A DNA stretch of 64,000 bases from Cavia porcellus. Its lineage: Eukaryota; Chordata; Mammalia; Rodentia; Caviidae. The DNA is taken from assembly GCF_034190915.1 (NCBI RefSeq), contig NW_026947503.1:25812532-25876531 (forward strand), in the 5' to 3' direction. Below the pieces are notes generated by a model, which saw only the letters and a list, made by a program, of their open reading frames with translations, had not been told where the DNA came from and searched no databases. The translations under genes and the position numbers were made by a program. Shown here piece by piece: positions 12,201 to 24,400 of the stretch. Each line of letters starts with the position of its first letter. The first letter of the stretch is position 1.

Positions 12201-15200
12201 ACAGAGACTTTTTTTCAGCACTGAGAGTGCACTCAAGACCACAAACTAAGTCCTTTATCCCAGCCCTCCTTTGTTTGGAAGCAGGGCCTCGCTAAATTGC
12301 CCCTAGTGGCTTTCAGCTTATGCTCCTCCTCTTTCAGCCTGCCAACTACCTGGACTACAGTGGTGTGCTATTGTGTCTAGTTAAAATAACTCCCTTTTCA
12401 TGTACAGTACTTTCCTGCCATTATCACCTCCCACCAAACTAACATAATGCCTAAATATTATTCAAAATCCCATCAGAGTTTCCTGATTGATTCATAGTGC
12501 CTTTTTAGAGATGATTGATTGGAATGAGGATCCAGACAACCTCTCCATCTTGCATTTAGTTGAAATAATTCTGAATTTGGTTGATTATATCATTGTGATG
12601 TCATTTAAAATGCTGCTCTATTCTCTATATGATTAATAAATAGAAATTAAATCTGGATAGGTTCAGTTGTTTGTGTTCTGTTTTCTTGATATGACTACTT
12701 CATAGGGAAAACTGTTCTTCGGATTGCATTATATCAAAAGGCATATGATATCTGGTTGTATTTTTTATAATTAGTGGGTTTAGGTGATGACAGCCCAGTC
12801 CTGCATTGTCAAGCTCCTTATCAGCATTCTAATGACGTCAGTAGGTATTGATCATCAAAGTATAGAATGGCTTTATTAATTAAATGGTCTGCACTTAAAA
12901 ATGAAAATGAACTATCCAGATGAATTTGAGTGCATGGGAGTAATGTCATATATGCTTTAACTATATCTGTGTTTGTAAAGTTGCACTTGTATGTCTGTTT
13001 ACCTGTATGAACAGTCAGGTGACACTTAGTAACACAGCTCCATTGTGAAATGAGCCAGGCAGTTTTGTGTTATATGAACATCATAGAGTATTTGTACAAA
13101 CTGTAACAGCTATCATGCCACTGGGTATTATGATCTTATCAGATGACTAACGATACTCAATCTATTGTTACCAACAACATTGTTAATGTGTTTTAATGGC
13201 TATATTGATAAATCTCTCGCTACAAGAATAATTGTTCTTTCTTAATACTAAAAATCAGTGCCAGTCTCACTCCTTATTTTAGTACTTTTTGTCTAGGTAT
13301 TTTGTTTCTAATACTCCTCTAATATTAAAGTATGTTAGTATTACTGTGACAGCTTCATGTGAACTTTAATCCTTTTCTAGTGTCTGTGTTACAATGGAGT
13401 AGTCTTGTCCACTGAGAGTAGTGTTGCAGTTTATGGAACGCTGAATCTTATCCCAAAGGGCAAGCAAGTAAGTGAATTGAACTTCTCATTGAGTGAATAC
13501 AGAGATGTTTGTCAAATGTCTCAAATGTCTTTATTTGTACTTTGGTGTTTAGCATATAAATGCACAAATCTGAAGTACTTCTAAGCTTAGTAAACCTTCT
13601 CCAGTGAAACATGTACACTATGTAGTGTGTCTTCCTCTTGCTTTGTGTTGCTGTAACAGACTGTAAAGAAACGAAATTGATTTCTTGTGGGTTCTGGAGA
13701 CTGGGCAGTCAAGGTAGAGGGGCTGCATCCGGTGAGGGCCTCCATGCTACGTCATAGGATGGCAAAAGGCATCTCATGGCAAGAGAAGTACTTCAGGTAG
13801 AAAACAGGGTGGGACTGCAGTCCCTTTTATAACAATCACAGACTTGTGATCTAAGCATCTCCTGTTAAGCCCCTGTCTTAGATAACATTTTCTCATTGCT
13901 GAGACAAAATACCCAACATCCAAGTTTAAAGGAAGAAAGGTTTGTTTAGCTCACAGTCTAGAGAGGTTTCAGTCCACAGTTGGCTGGCTCCAAAGCAGGC
14001 TAGCATGGCACGGGGCATTGCAGTGGAGAACTGTTTCATGGTGGGTCGAAGGCAACAAGGGAGAAGAGCAGCAGCAAGCAACAGTAGCACACTTTCTATC
14101 CCTTATAGGCTATCCAGAGTGGGCCTGCTCCTTATCTACAGCCAGAACTGTGACAAGCCGATCAGTGGACTGATTTAATAATCACACACCATTGATCGCA
14201 GTATCACACACTCTACATGCAGCCACCTGTCTTAGTTACTTTATGCTCGTCGCTGAGACAAAATACCTGATGCCCAAGTTGGGAAAGGAAAGGTTTATTT
14301 CTTACAGCTTTTAGAGGTTTCAGTCCACACTCAGTTGGCTCCAAGACAGGCGGGCATGGCTGGGCTGCAGTTCATGGCAGCCGCAAACAGCAAACAGGAA
14401 CTAGCAAAGAGAAAAACACACCTTCTTCCTACCATTACATCACATCCTGGCTCCACCTCTATGTGGGTGGAGCACTGACACCATCAATCCAAGCACTATA
14501 CAATGAACCATCATAAATGAACAATGCAAACTCATGAGGCCTGGGGGACACAACATAAACCATGACACCACCTTTGAAAATTTCCACGTATTACTGTGTG
14601 AGGCTTTGGGGAATATAGACACTAGCACTAACACCCCACCTCTAATATCCTTGCTTCATTTATAATGCACAAAGTTAAAACCACAGTGCAACTCATAGGA
14701 TAAAAAGTACTCAGATTTTCAGCATCACAGAATTCATGATTAATCTTCATGGGCTTTAATGTAGCCATTTTGTGTTTGTGAATAAATTTTCTGGTAGATG
14801 GTAGTAAGTACTTACACCTAACCCAAAACATTTCAGAAAAGAACAATATTCTAAATCTTAGGGTTTCTGAACAGACTTTGAAAGCTCGATATTCAGAGCG
14901 CTGTTTGTTTAATAGCCAGAGATACACAAAATATGCCAGTTACAGTAATTAAACTTCAGATAACTATTTGTTGGCTAAGAAAGAATGTAAACACATGTAA
15001 TACAGTAACTGTAACAGAGACCAAACAACCCTTATCACCTAGAAATACTTTGAGGTCTCAAAGTGCATATAAAAGAGCATGAATGAGATCAAGTTCACCT
15101 GGTTCATTTGGAAGTGCTGTGATTGCAAAATCACGTGGCTGTCATTATGTTACTTGGTGTCCAGTGTTTAATACAAAGATAATTATATATTCCATATTCT

Positions 15201-15363
15201 GTGGTGTCTTTTTGTTTGTTTGTTTGTTTGTTTTGTACTGGGGATTGAACTCATGACCTCGCACTTGCCAGGCAGAGGCTTATGCCACTGAGCTAAATCC
15301 CCAGCTCATTGTCTCCTTTAAACTGAATTGTTTATATGGAATTATAGGAAGAATTCACCAGCT

Positions 15364-15402
<39 letters not shown>

Positions 15403-18400
15403 ACACATAAAAATATATATAAAAATATATATTTATGCATTCATTTTTTTTTCTCTTTTTGAAACAGGGTCTCGCTATGCAGTTCAGGGTAGCCTTGGGC
15501 TCACTTTGTAGCCCAGACTGGTCTTGAACCTGCACACAGTTCTCCTAACTTAGCCTCCCACATGCTGGAATTACTGGAGTGCGTCACTAGGCCCAGCTGC
15601 ATGCATTATTTTTTACTGTGAAGATTAACAGATTTAGAAAAACTTTGCATTTAAAATTTTTAATGTGGATAAGTGGGTTAACTTATTGGGCAAACACTAG
15701 GAAGATACAACAAAATATTAATACTAGTTAGTATTTCTCCATGTTGTAAGAGTAAAATTTATTTTCTAGTGCCTGCTATTTCATTTTAAAATAGAGTGTG
15801 GCTTAATGATAAATACTGGGGGTAGAAAGAAAATGTTCACGTAGGAAGGAAAACAAGGGAAAAAACGAAGAAGAAATAGGAGAAAAAGTGACACAAAGCT
15901 TGTAAATAAGGAGAAGAGGAAGTTTGAAGGATGGGAGAGGAATGAGAAAAAAAATGAAGAAAAAAGATACTTTATTACCGGTGAAATTAACTGTGATGAA
16001 CCTGATCATTATTTGTAGTCAGAGTGTACCAATAAAACTAATTTTTAAAAAAATGCAAAATCAAAAGGAGGAGTTTGGGCATATTAACTCTAAATGTAGT
16101 ACTAAATATGAAAAATATTCAGATGAAATTGAATTACTGTTTTTTTTATTTGAAAAATAAGGCTCCTTGTAATGCAGTTCTTAGAAAGCTCCTCTTTGAA
16201 TCTGACATTCAGACACGCAGTCCTTAGTCCTGTTCAGTGCTTGCTTCCTTCTCCCTCCCCGCGCTAGTCCTCACTCTGCTTTCTTTGACTCGTAGGCTCC
16301 GGGGGGCCATGAGCTGAGCTGTGACTTCTGGGAGCTCATAGGCTTGGCCCCTGCTGGAGGAGCTGATAACCTGATCAACGAGGAGTCCGACGTTGACGTC
16401 CAGCTCAACAACAGGCACATGATGATCCGGGGAGAAAACATGTCCAAAATCCTGAGAGCACGTTCTGTGATCACCGCCTGCTTCCGAGAGCACTTCTTTG
16501 ACAGGGGCTACTACGAAGTGAGTGGTGTTGGGCGTCTTTTGCAAACCGTCCCTGTTGGCTGTTGTGGCCTGGAAGGGGGTCTTCACAGCAGGCCTTTGTT
16601 CCCTCCCTCCCATGTGAACAGGTGACCCCTCCAACACTGGTGCAGACGCAGGTGGAAGGTGGCTCCACACTCTTCAAGCTGGACTACTTTGGGGAAGAGG
16701 CATTTCTGACTCAGTCCTCTCAGTTGTACCTGGAGACCTGCCTTCCCTCGCTGGGAGACGTGTTTTGTATTGCACAGTCATACAGGGCAGAACAGTCCAG
16801 AACACGAAGGCACCTGGCTGAGTATGAGATTGTCTTTTTGTTGGATTTTATATTTAGAAAGTACCTTTATGGAAGAAAGTTTGATGTAGGTGAATTATAA
16901 AATCTCTGTATTTTAAAATGCATGTATTAGGAGGCTAATGCAAGTTTGCCTTTTAATCCGTAACTGAGGTGTGTTTTTCACATTACCCTGATCTCTGTGG
17001 GTTCAGGAATAAAGAAGAAATCACTGCTCAAGGAGTTGGAGGGGTGTGCAGACTAACTTGCAGCACTGGGAATTGGGTAGCCAAGTTGGAATTTTGGGCT
17101 GATTTTTAGTGTGCCGATCTTTGCTTGGGAGAAACTTGGTATAGGGGCTGGGGATTTAGCTCAGCGGCGTAAGTGCCTGCTTCGCAAAGGCGAGGTCATG
17201 AGTTTGATCCCTGGCACCAGGAAAAAAAAAAAAAAAAGAAAGAAAGAAACTTGGTGTAAACGAAGAGCAAGTCTGAGCCAGTGTGTTGTTCTTCAGGTAC
17301 ACTCACGTGGAAGCAGAGTGCCCTTTCCTGAGCTTTGAGGACCTCCTGAACCGATTGGAAGACTTGGTTTGTGACGTCGTAGATAGAGTCTTAAAGTCGC
17401 CAGCAGGAAGCATAGTGTCTGACCTCAATCCGGTGGGTGTAGTGTTTCATGAAAATGAAAAGATGGTAATGTTCTTCTGGAAGACACTGGAGTCTTCTCT
17501 CTCAGTTTTATGGATTTGATGGCTTGATGAGTGAAACAAGTGCCTAATAATACTTTGAAGAGTAACCTTTAATATAGTAGTAGGCATTGCCACTAATTTC
17601 ATACTTCAGCTTAGCTAAGGAGGGTGTCCACTTATGATTTTCACTGGAGGAGTGTTTGCATAGTTTCCAGCCCTGAAAGAATCTTTTGGGTCGGAGATTT
17701 TGCTCAGTGGCATAGCGCCTGCCTGAGAGGGTGAGGTCTTGAGCTCGACCCCAGTAACAATAACAAAAAGAATCTTTTTTAATAATGGTGAATAGATTTT
17801 TTGGCTAATGGGCATTTTAAGGTTGGTGGTTTCTTTATATACCTTACGTTTTTGCTTTCTGCATAGAACTTCAAGCCCCCCAAACGGCCTTTCAAAAGGA
17901 TGAACTACACAGATGCTATCGCGTGGCTGAAAGAACACGATGTAAAGAAAGAAGATGGGACTTTCTATGAGTTTGGAGAGGTATGCATTCCTCTTCCTCA
18001 TTGTTTCAAAGGCGGTGGTAGTATGCTTACTACATAGGTTGTGTTTTCTGATTAAGTGGCTGATGTAGAAGGGGCTGCTGCTTGGAGTTGTGTGTTGTTT
18101 CATTGTAGAGTGAACAGTGTTTAGTTTTCCCGTGTCACCCTTCTTCATCTTTTTTCTTTATGATTTTTGCCATCATAAGCTAAGTTCTACTTACCCTTCT
18201 GTTGGCTATCAAGGGTGTTTTAAAAGTTCGTGACACCCTCGATGGTACTTTTAGAATGTTCCTGTATGTGTTTATTCATTATCTTATGCTGAAAAACATA
18301 TATCATAGTTTGAAATGGAATTCATTCAGCTCACAAAATCAATTATTTAAAACTGAAGGTGTAAAAAAAGATAGCTGTTGAATAAGAAATAAAACCAAGA

Positions 18401-21400
18401 GAGAAGGCTTGTATGGAACATGACCTGGCACCCGATAAACTTTGCATGCTGATCCTGGTGTTGCCTGGAAACCACCGCTAAGCATGTATGGAGAGATGGG
18501 TTGGCAGCAGTGTTACATGTTCTTGTTCTTTTATGTTTAACCCTTCTTTATGTGGTATTTGTAGATCTGTTTTATAAGGGAAAAAGCAGATAACTGCTGC
18601 TCACTAGATTTTAATGTTTTTAGAAAAAGTTTATAGGCAGGACAACAATATACTGAATCCTTACAAATTACTGTTATAAATTCAGTTTATGCTGTATAAA
18701 ACACAATTTTGAACGGAAAACTTGAGTACTTTGGTATCCCTTGTACTTGACAAAGTGCTATAATATTCAACAAAGTGTCAAGTGGGAGGAACACGAGCGG
18801 TAGAGCCAGGCCGTGTCCCTCCCTGAGGCCAGCTTTGCTCCCACCTCTGTCCTGACCTGCTCTGTCCCTGAAGGCAAAAGACCTGTGCTCTCTTTCCTTC
18901 TGTGGGTCTCAGAGGTAACGTCCCGTTGGCCAGGTTGTGGGGCCTAAATGAGCTAAGTGCCTAGCGAGGGTCATGGCCCAGGAAGCCTGGGTGCATGTCA
19001 GCAGCACTGGATTTCCTTGCTGTCATCCTATGCACATGAGAGGCTGGAGAGGTGAGCAGTCTGCAGATTTCAGATTGTGCAGCGAGTTTCCTCTTTTTTT
19101 TTTTTTTAATTAAACTTGAATTTATTAAAAAGTTATTATATTAGATTTATTAAAAAGTCATTATATATAATAAAATCCAATTTATTTAAGGAGGAAAAGA
19201 AAAAAAAGGGTACAAGTAATATAAAATTTAAAAAATAAACAGTAAGAAATCACTAGTTAATAGATTACATATTCTCATCTTAGAAATAGTTGTTCAAGTT
19301 ACAGAATTGAAGCATATAAAGTAGACTTTGAAACAGTGAGAGCGCAAACAGTTTTGTTCAATGATCAAAAAAACTCAGTAATTTTGTTCAATGATCAAAA
19401 AAACTCAGTAATATGGTTATCTTATACACTTAAACATATATGCAGTTATAACCTTTAGAGCACTTTCTTTTCTTTTCTTTTGTACAATGACAATTACACA
19501 TTTTGGGTTTATTACTCCCACAGTTCTTACTACTTTTTTTGAAGAGAGTAAAACCAAATGCGACATATCAGAACAGAGTCATTCAAATCAAAATGATAGA
19601 CATAATAGATAATGTAAAAACAAAATACAAGGTGATCAAAAATGGTTACTGTACTGCCTCTTGCTATTTTAAGAAGAATTGCCAGTTAAAATAAAATTGA
19701 ACTAAACAGTAAAGAATAAAACCAAAGCATTGGAGACCTTATAGGACTTTAAAAGAAGATAATAGTCAACCAGAATGGGCGTCATAATGATTCTTATTGT
19801 CTTCACAGTTTTGCCTATACTTTTGAACTTGGTACTATCAAGCAAAACAGAATAGGGGAAAATCAGTCAAACAAGATGGTAAGGGCAATACAGGATTTCA
19901 AATCAAGTTAACAGGAAATCAAAGTAGATTACTATAATGTATCCTGCTATTTTTTATTTATTTTTCCCTTAATTAAAAAGATAAAAAAAAAAGTAAATAA
20001 TTTTTAAAAAGCGGGGGATTGAGATAAAAGAGGGCATAACAACAGAACAGCGCAGGTCAAAACATAACCATTTAAGCAAAATAGTGTTTCACCACAAGAT
20101 ATCTTGACATAAAAATGGTTACCATAGTGTCTCTTTCCTTGAAATCTTTGAGTATAACTTCGTATACTGTAGCACCAAACATATCAAGACACTATAAAAC
20201 CACTGAAGAGAATGACATTATTACAGGGTATTTAGAACCAATTAACAGAAAATGAAAAATGGTTTCTGTATAATTTCCTTGTCTATAAAAGTTTTTACTT
20301 ATATTATCCTATATAATAAAATTCAATAAGATACAACCTTTTAAGACAGAAGCATACAAGTTTGATGGGACTTCAAAACAAGATGATTCTAAATCAGCGC
20401 TAGCTATTAGGATGTCTTGTTTTCTCCAAAATAGCTGTTCCTACCATCCGATCTTCTCTGCTTCATTTCTGTTGAGCTCTTTTTCTGTTGTTTATTGTCA
20501 GTTTGTCTTCCTCATTTTGCTTTCTGCTCCATTCATTGTGGCCTCTCTGCCACTATTTGTGGAATCTTGGTATTTTCGTTCTTTAGAATATCCTGCAGTA
20601 TTCTCTGTAGAGTTGAATTGGTGGTTGCAAATTCCCCTAGTTCTTCTTTATCCTGGAAGCACCTTGTTTTTCCATCAATTTCTAGGGACAGTTGTGCAGG
20701 ATATATCAATGTTGGCTGCAGGTTATCTTTCAAAGCTTGAATTATTTCCCCCAACGCTCTTCGTGATTTGATCGTTTGTGCCAAGAAGTCTGTTGTAATT
20801 CTGATGGGTGTTCCCTTGTAAGTGATCTGTTTCTTGTCTCTGACGGCTTTTAATATTCTGTTCTTATATTGTATTTCTGGAATTTTGATTATTATATGCC
20901 TGGGTGTAGCTCTGTTTGGGTTGTAGGTGGCTGGGGTCCTGTATGCCTCATACATCTGAGTATCTTTACTATTTGCTAAATTAGAGAAATTCTCTTGGAT
21001 TATTTCTGTGAATAGCTTTTGTAGTCTATTTGTTTATGTCCCCACTTCTTTTCTTATGTTCTTAATTCTTAAGTTATAGATCCTCTTATCTTCTAGCCTT
21101 TGTATCGTTGCTGTTTGTTTTTTTGTTATTTTTTAAGAAGTTTTTCATTTCATGCTCCACCTGCCCTCCAGTTCAGATAATCTATCCTTAGTTTCTTTCA
21201 AGCTGTTATGCCAGCTTTGAATAGAATTTTTAGTTTCCTGGTAATCTCTGTGAACCTGCTTCATGTATTCTGTGTTTTCTCTATTTTCTCCATCAAACAA
21301 TTCTCCCCTTTTTTTCTGTTCTTCCATTCCACCATCTGTTTTTTATTGGGCGGTGCTTAGCATTTCTCTAACTATTCTACTTATATCTTGCTTCAGGTCG

Positions 21401-24400
21401 TTAATAACTTCATTCCTGAACTTGTCTATGAGGCTCTGGAGATAGCGCTTTATGTCTATTGGTGCCATGTCCGATATTGCATGTTTCTCAGGATTGGGGG
21501 CTGAGGACCCTTTCTTATTGCTCCCTCTTCCCATATTTTTTGTTCCTTTTATACAAGCATATATAGGAGGCCCAGTTTCTTTCTTTGTCAGTTACAGTTT
21601 GTTTGAATTGCACCGGCTAGGTGTTCTCGCCCACTGCAGTGTACCAGGGAGCCAGAGACCTGGGTAGCCTATGCTGGGCCCACCCCCCCCAGGTCAACCT
21701 ACTGAAGGCTTCATTGCTAGGATGCACCTCCAGGTGCTGGGACCTGGTTTGGGCTAGCCTACTGGGTCTTAGTCAGTGGCATCACGCAGGCCAGGCATTC
21801 CCCACCAATCCTGCTTGAGAGGGGAATATGTGACTGAAGTCACTGCAGCATCCTGTTCCAGGTAGTCTGCCCAGTCCCAGTATGTCCTTCGCTGAAGCCT
21901 CCTACTGTATGGAAGGGTCCCTGATCCTCTCACTCACTGCAGGTCAATGCAGGGCTCCCGGCCAGTCCCACTCTCAATGCCATTCACTGCTTCCCACTCT
22001 CAGAGCTTTCGCGCCTCTCTCCTTGCCGTGCCAATTGGGACGCAGCAGCAGGTGCAGGAAATTCAAATCGCAGCTTCCAGTGGCTTGGGGTCTAGCTTTC
22101 ATGCTGAGACCTTATCTGTTCCTGTTATATCACTTTTATTGCGTTTCCAGTTGGTTTCTTAGTTTAGTTCGTTTCTGGGTCGGCAAAGTATATCTCTCCT
22201 TGCTTAGGATTTCTCGCCTGGCAGCATTCCTGGATTTTTAAGTGCGTTTTCTCAGAGAGCCTCCGAAGCTGCTGCTATCTATCCACCATGTTCTTCCGGA
22301 AGTCCAAGAGTTTCCTCTTGCTCTTTGTAATGTCACGCAGCGCCCCAGTGTATCCAGTGGATACCAGCTAGGTGACCAGAGACCTCCCATTCATGTCACA
22401 TCTCCTCCTGTACCTCAGAGGGTGTAGGGCATCGGGCTGGGACTAAAGCAGAGGGCAGCTGTGCCAGCTGATTGCTCCGCGCTTGTTTCAGTTCTTACAT
22501 CAAACAGATTAGTGAGTCTTGTCTAAGTTTCTCCATCAGTTGAGCTGGGGCAAGAGTTTTGGGTTTGAGCTTGAGTTTTTTTGTTTTACTGAAGGATGTT
22601 TAGAGACAGAGACTGGTTCTTTTGATTTATCATCGTCTGACATTTCCTGGCGATTGCAGATGTGGTTACACTTACAGACTTGATCCTGCTTATCTATCCT
22701 ATCACCGTATTGAGGGCGTAACTGATTTATTGTAGCAGGAAAGAAGTGCATATAACAGAAGGGTTTAAAGATTCGTTTCATTAGTATTGTACTTTGTGTG
22801 TGGATCAATGATCTTCTGGAACATTCACTGATTACCTTCCACTTTATGCGGCTGAGTAGACCACAGCTTGCTTTGGAGCTTACTAAAAATGCCCATAGGA
22901 AAAAAATACCTTGGAACTCAGCTTGGAGATTTGTGCTGTATTCCTCTCAGGCATGATCCTTGAAATATACTGAAGAAGAAAGCAGGGTATTTTACAGTTC
23001 ACGTAACAACTGTGAATTTACAAAATATGTTTTATTTTCTTTCAAAGAAATCTTTCCTTATATGGGAGTTTATGAATTTTGGCTTAGTGTGTATTGTCTG
23101 TCATGTTGCCGTGATGGGTAGGACTGGTAGGGAGTGAAATAGCTGTTTATGTCTGGTCCGTTTTGAGTGGTAAATGTTAATCAAGTCTTGTTTAACCTCA
23201 GGATATCCCGGAAGCTCCTGAGAGACTGATGACAGACACCATTAATGAACCAATCTTGCTGTGTCGATTTCCTGTGGAGATCAAGTCCTTCTATATGCAG
23301 CGATGTCCTGAGGACCCCCGTCTTACTGAATCAGTCAGTTTGTGATTTGGAACATTAGAAATTCTAAGTTTTGTTTTTATTCATTTATATTTTAAAGAAA
23401 AAAATAACAATTTCAAAACACAATAATTAGAAAGTAACAGTGGTTAATGTGTTGTTTATTGTTATCTTTAAATTTCTCAAAGGACAAGATATCTGCTTTT
23501 AATTGTCCAAAGAGTATTCCTACAAACCATTCTTTTCAGTGAACTAAGAGAAATTAGTAGTATAACTATCTGAGCTGAAAGAAATAATATATTTGTGTGT
23601 AAGTATATTTATTCATGTTAGTCAAGAGAAGTTTGCTTTCTAAAGGAGGGGAAGAGCCAGGCCTGGTGGCATATGCCTGTTATCCCAGAACTTGCGAGGC
23701 TGAAGCAGGAGGATTTCTGGACATTCAAGGCCAGCCTCTGCTCTTTGTAATGTCACGCAGTGCCCCAGCCTGTACTATATAGCAAGAATCTACCTTAAAA
23801 CAAAGCAAAACAAAAAAATAATAAAATAGAGGATTGGAAGGTGTTAATGCAATGAGATACAGCTCATGAGAAGTGTTTCATAATTCTGCAATGACAGTAG
23901 TTACAGGAGTGGTTTTTCTTCTTCGCTGGTTTCACGTGATTACGATTAACATCCTTTACTAGAATATATGAGTACTATTTGAATTTTGCATGAACATGGT
24001 GTCGATTCCTTTAGCTATAGGAGTTTAAGTGACAGTTTTCATTGAAACCCTGCAATAGTGCTGTTTTTGATAGCCTGATACTAATTACGTCTTTCCTTTT
24101 TTAAAACCTATATTCAAAGGTGGACGTGTTGATGCCCAATGTTGGTGAGATCGTGGGAGGCTCCATGCGTATCTGGGACAGTGAAGAAATCCTGGCAGGT
24201 TATAAAAGGGAAGGCATTGATCCCACTCCCTACTACTGGTACACAGATCAGGTAAAAGCACTTTTCAGAACTGCCTTTCACTTTTGCCATTGTAAGAGTT
24301 CTGTCTAAAGGGGAGCTTTCTAAATGGTACTTTAATTTTTGAATGAGTCGTACTTAGTTTTATGGTTATAATACAGCATCTACCATCTGGTTATAATACA

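Larger units (their letters stand above)
9593..13380 (+). other. NARS1: NARS1 introns between the OB-fold exons
   Basis: Outside the two exons and listed SINEs, 9593-10508, 11100-11180, 11345-11550, 11865-12200 and 12390-13380 are AT-rich intron with no feature I can name. Confidence 0.6.
13468..16295 (+). other. NARS1: NARS1 intron before the motif 1 exon
   Basis: 13640-13870 looks like an old interspersed repeat (tggcaagagaagtacttcag within it). Then come two copies of repeat A, an ID SINE and a B1. 14580-15200 and 15600-16290 show nothing recognisable. Confidence 0.55.
19096..22307 (-). mobile_element. Full-length ORF2-less LINE (HAL1-like)
   Basis: Read on the minus strand this is a 5' UTR of about 770 nt (22307-21535), a decayed L1-type ORF1 (21534-20533), then about 1.4 kb of AT-rich non-coding sequence ending in a poly(A) tail at 19096-19108. 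No reverse transcriptase or endonuclease sequence follows ORF1. The 12-bp sequence GAGTTTCCTCTT flanks it at 19084-19095 and 22308-22319, which marks a target-site duplication. The insert is therefore complete, not an L1 fragment. HAL1 (half-L1) elements of mammals have this plan. It lies antisense in a NARS1 intron. Confidence 0.8.

Noticed and set aside
20412..20771. 119-codon plus-strand frame
   Set aside because: It is the antisense shadow of the LINE ORF1 C-terminal region.
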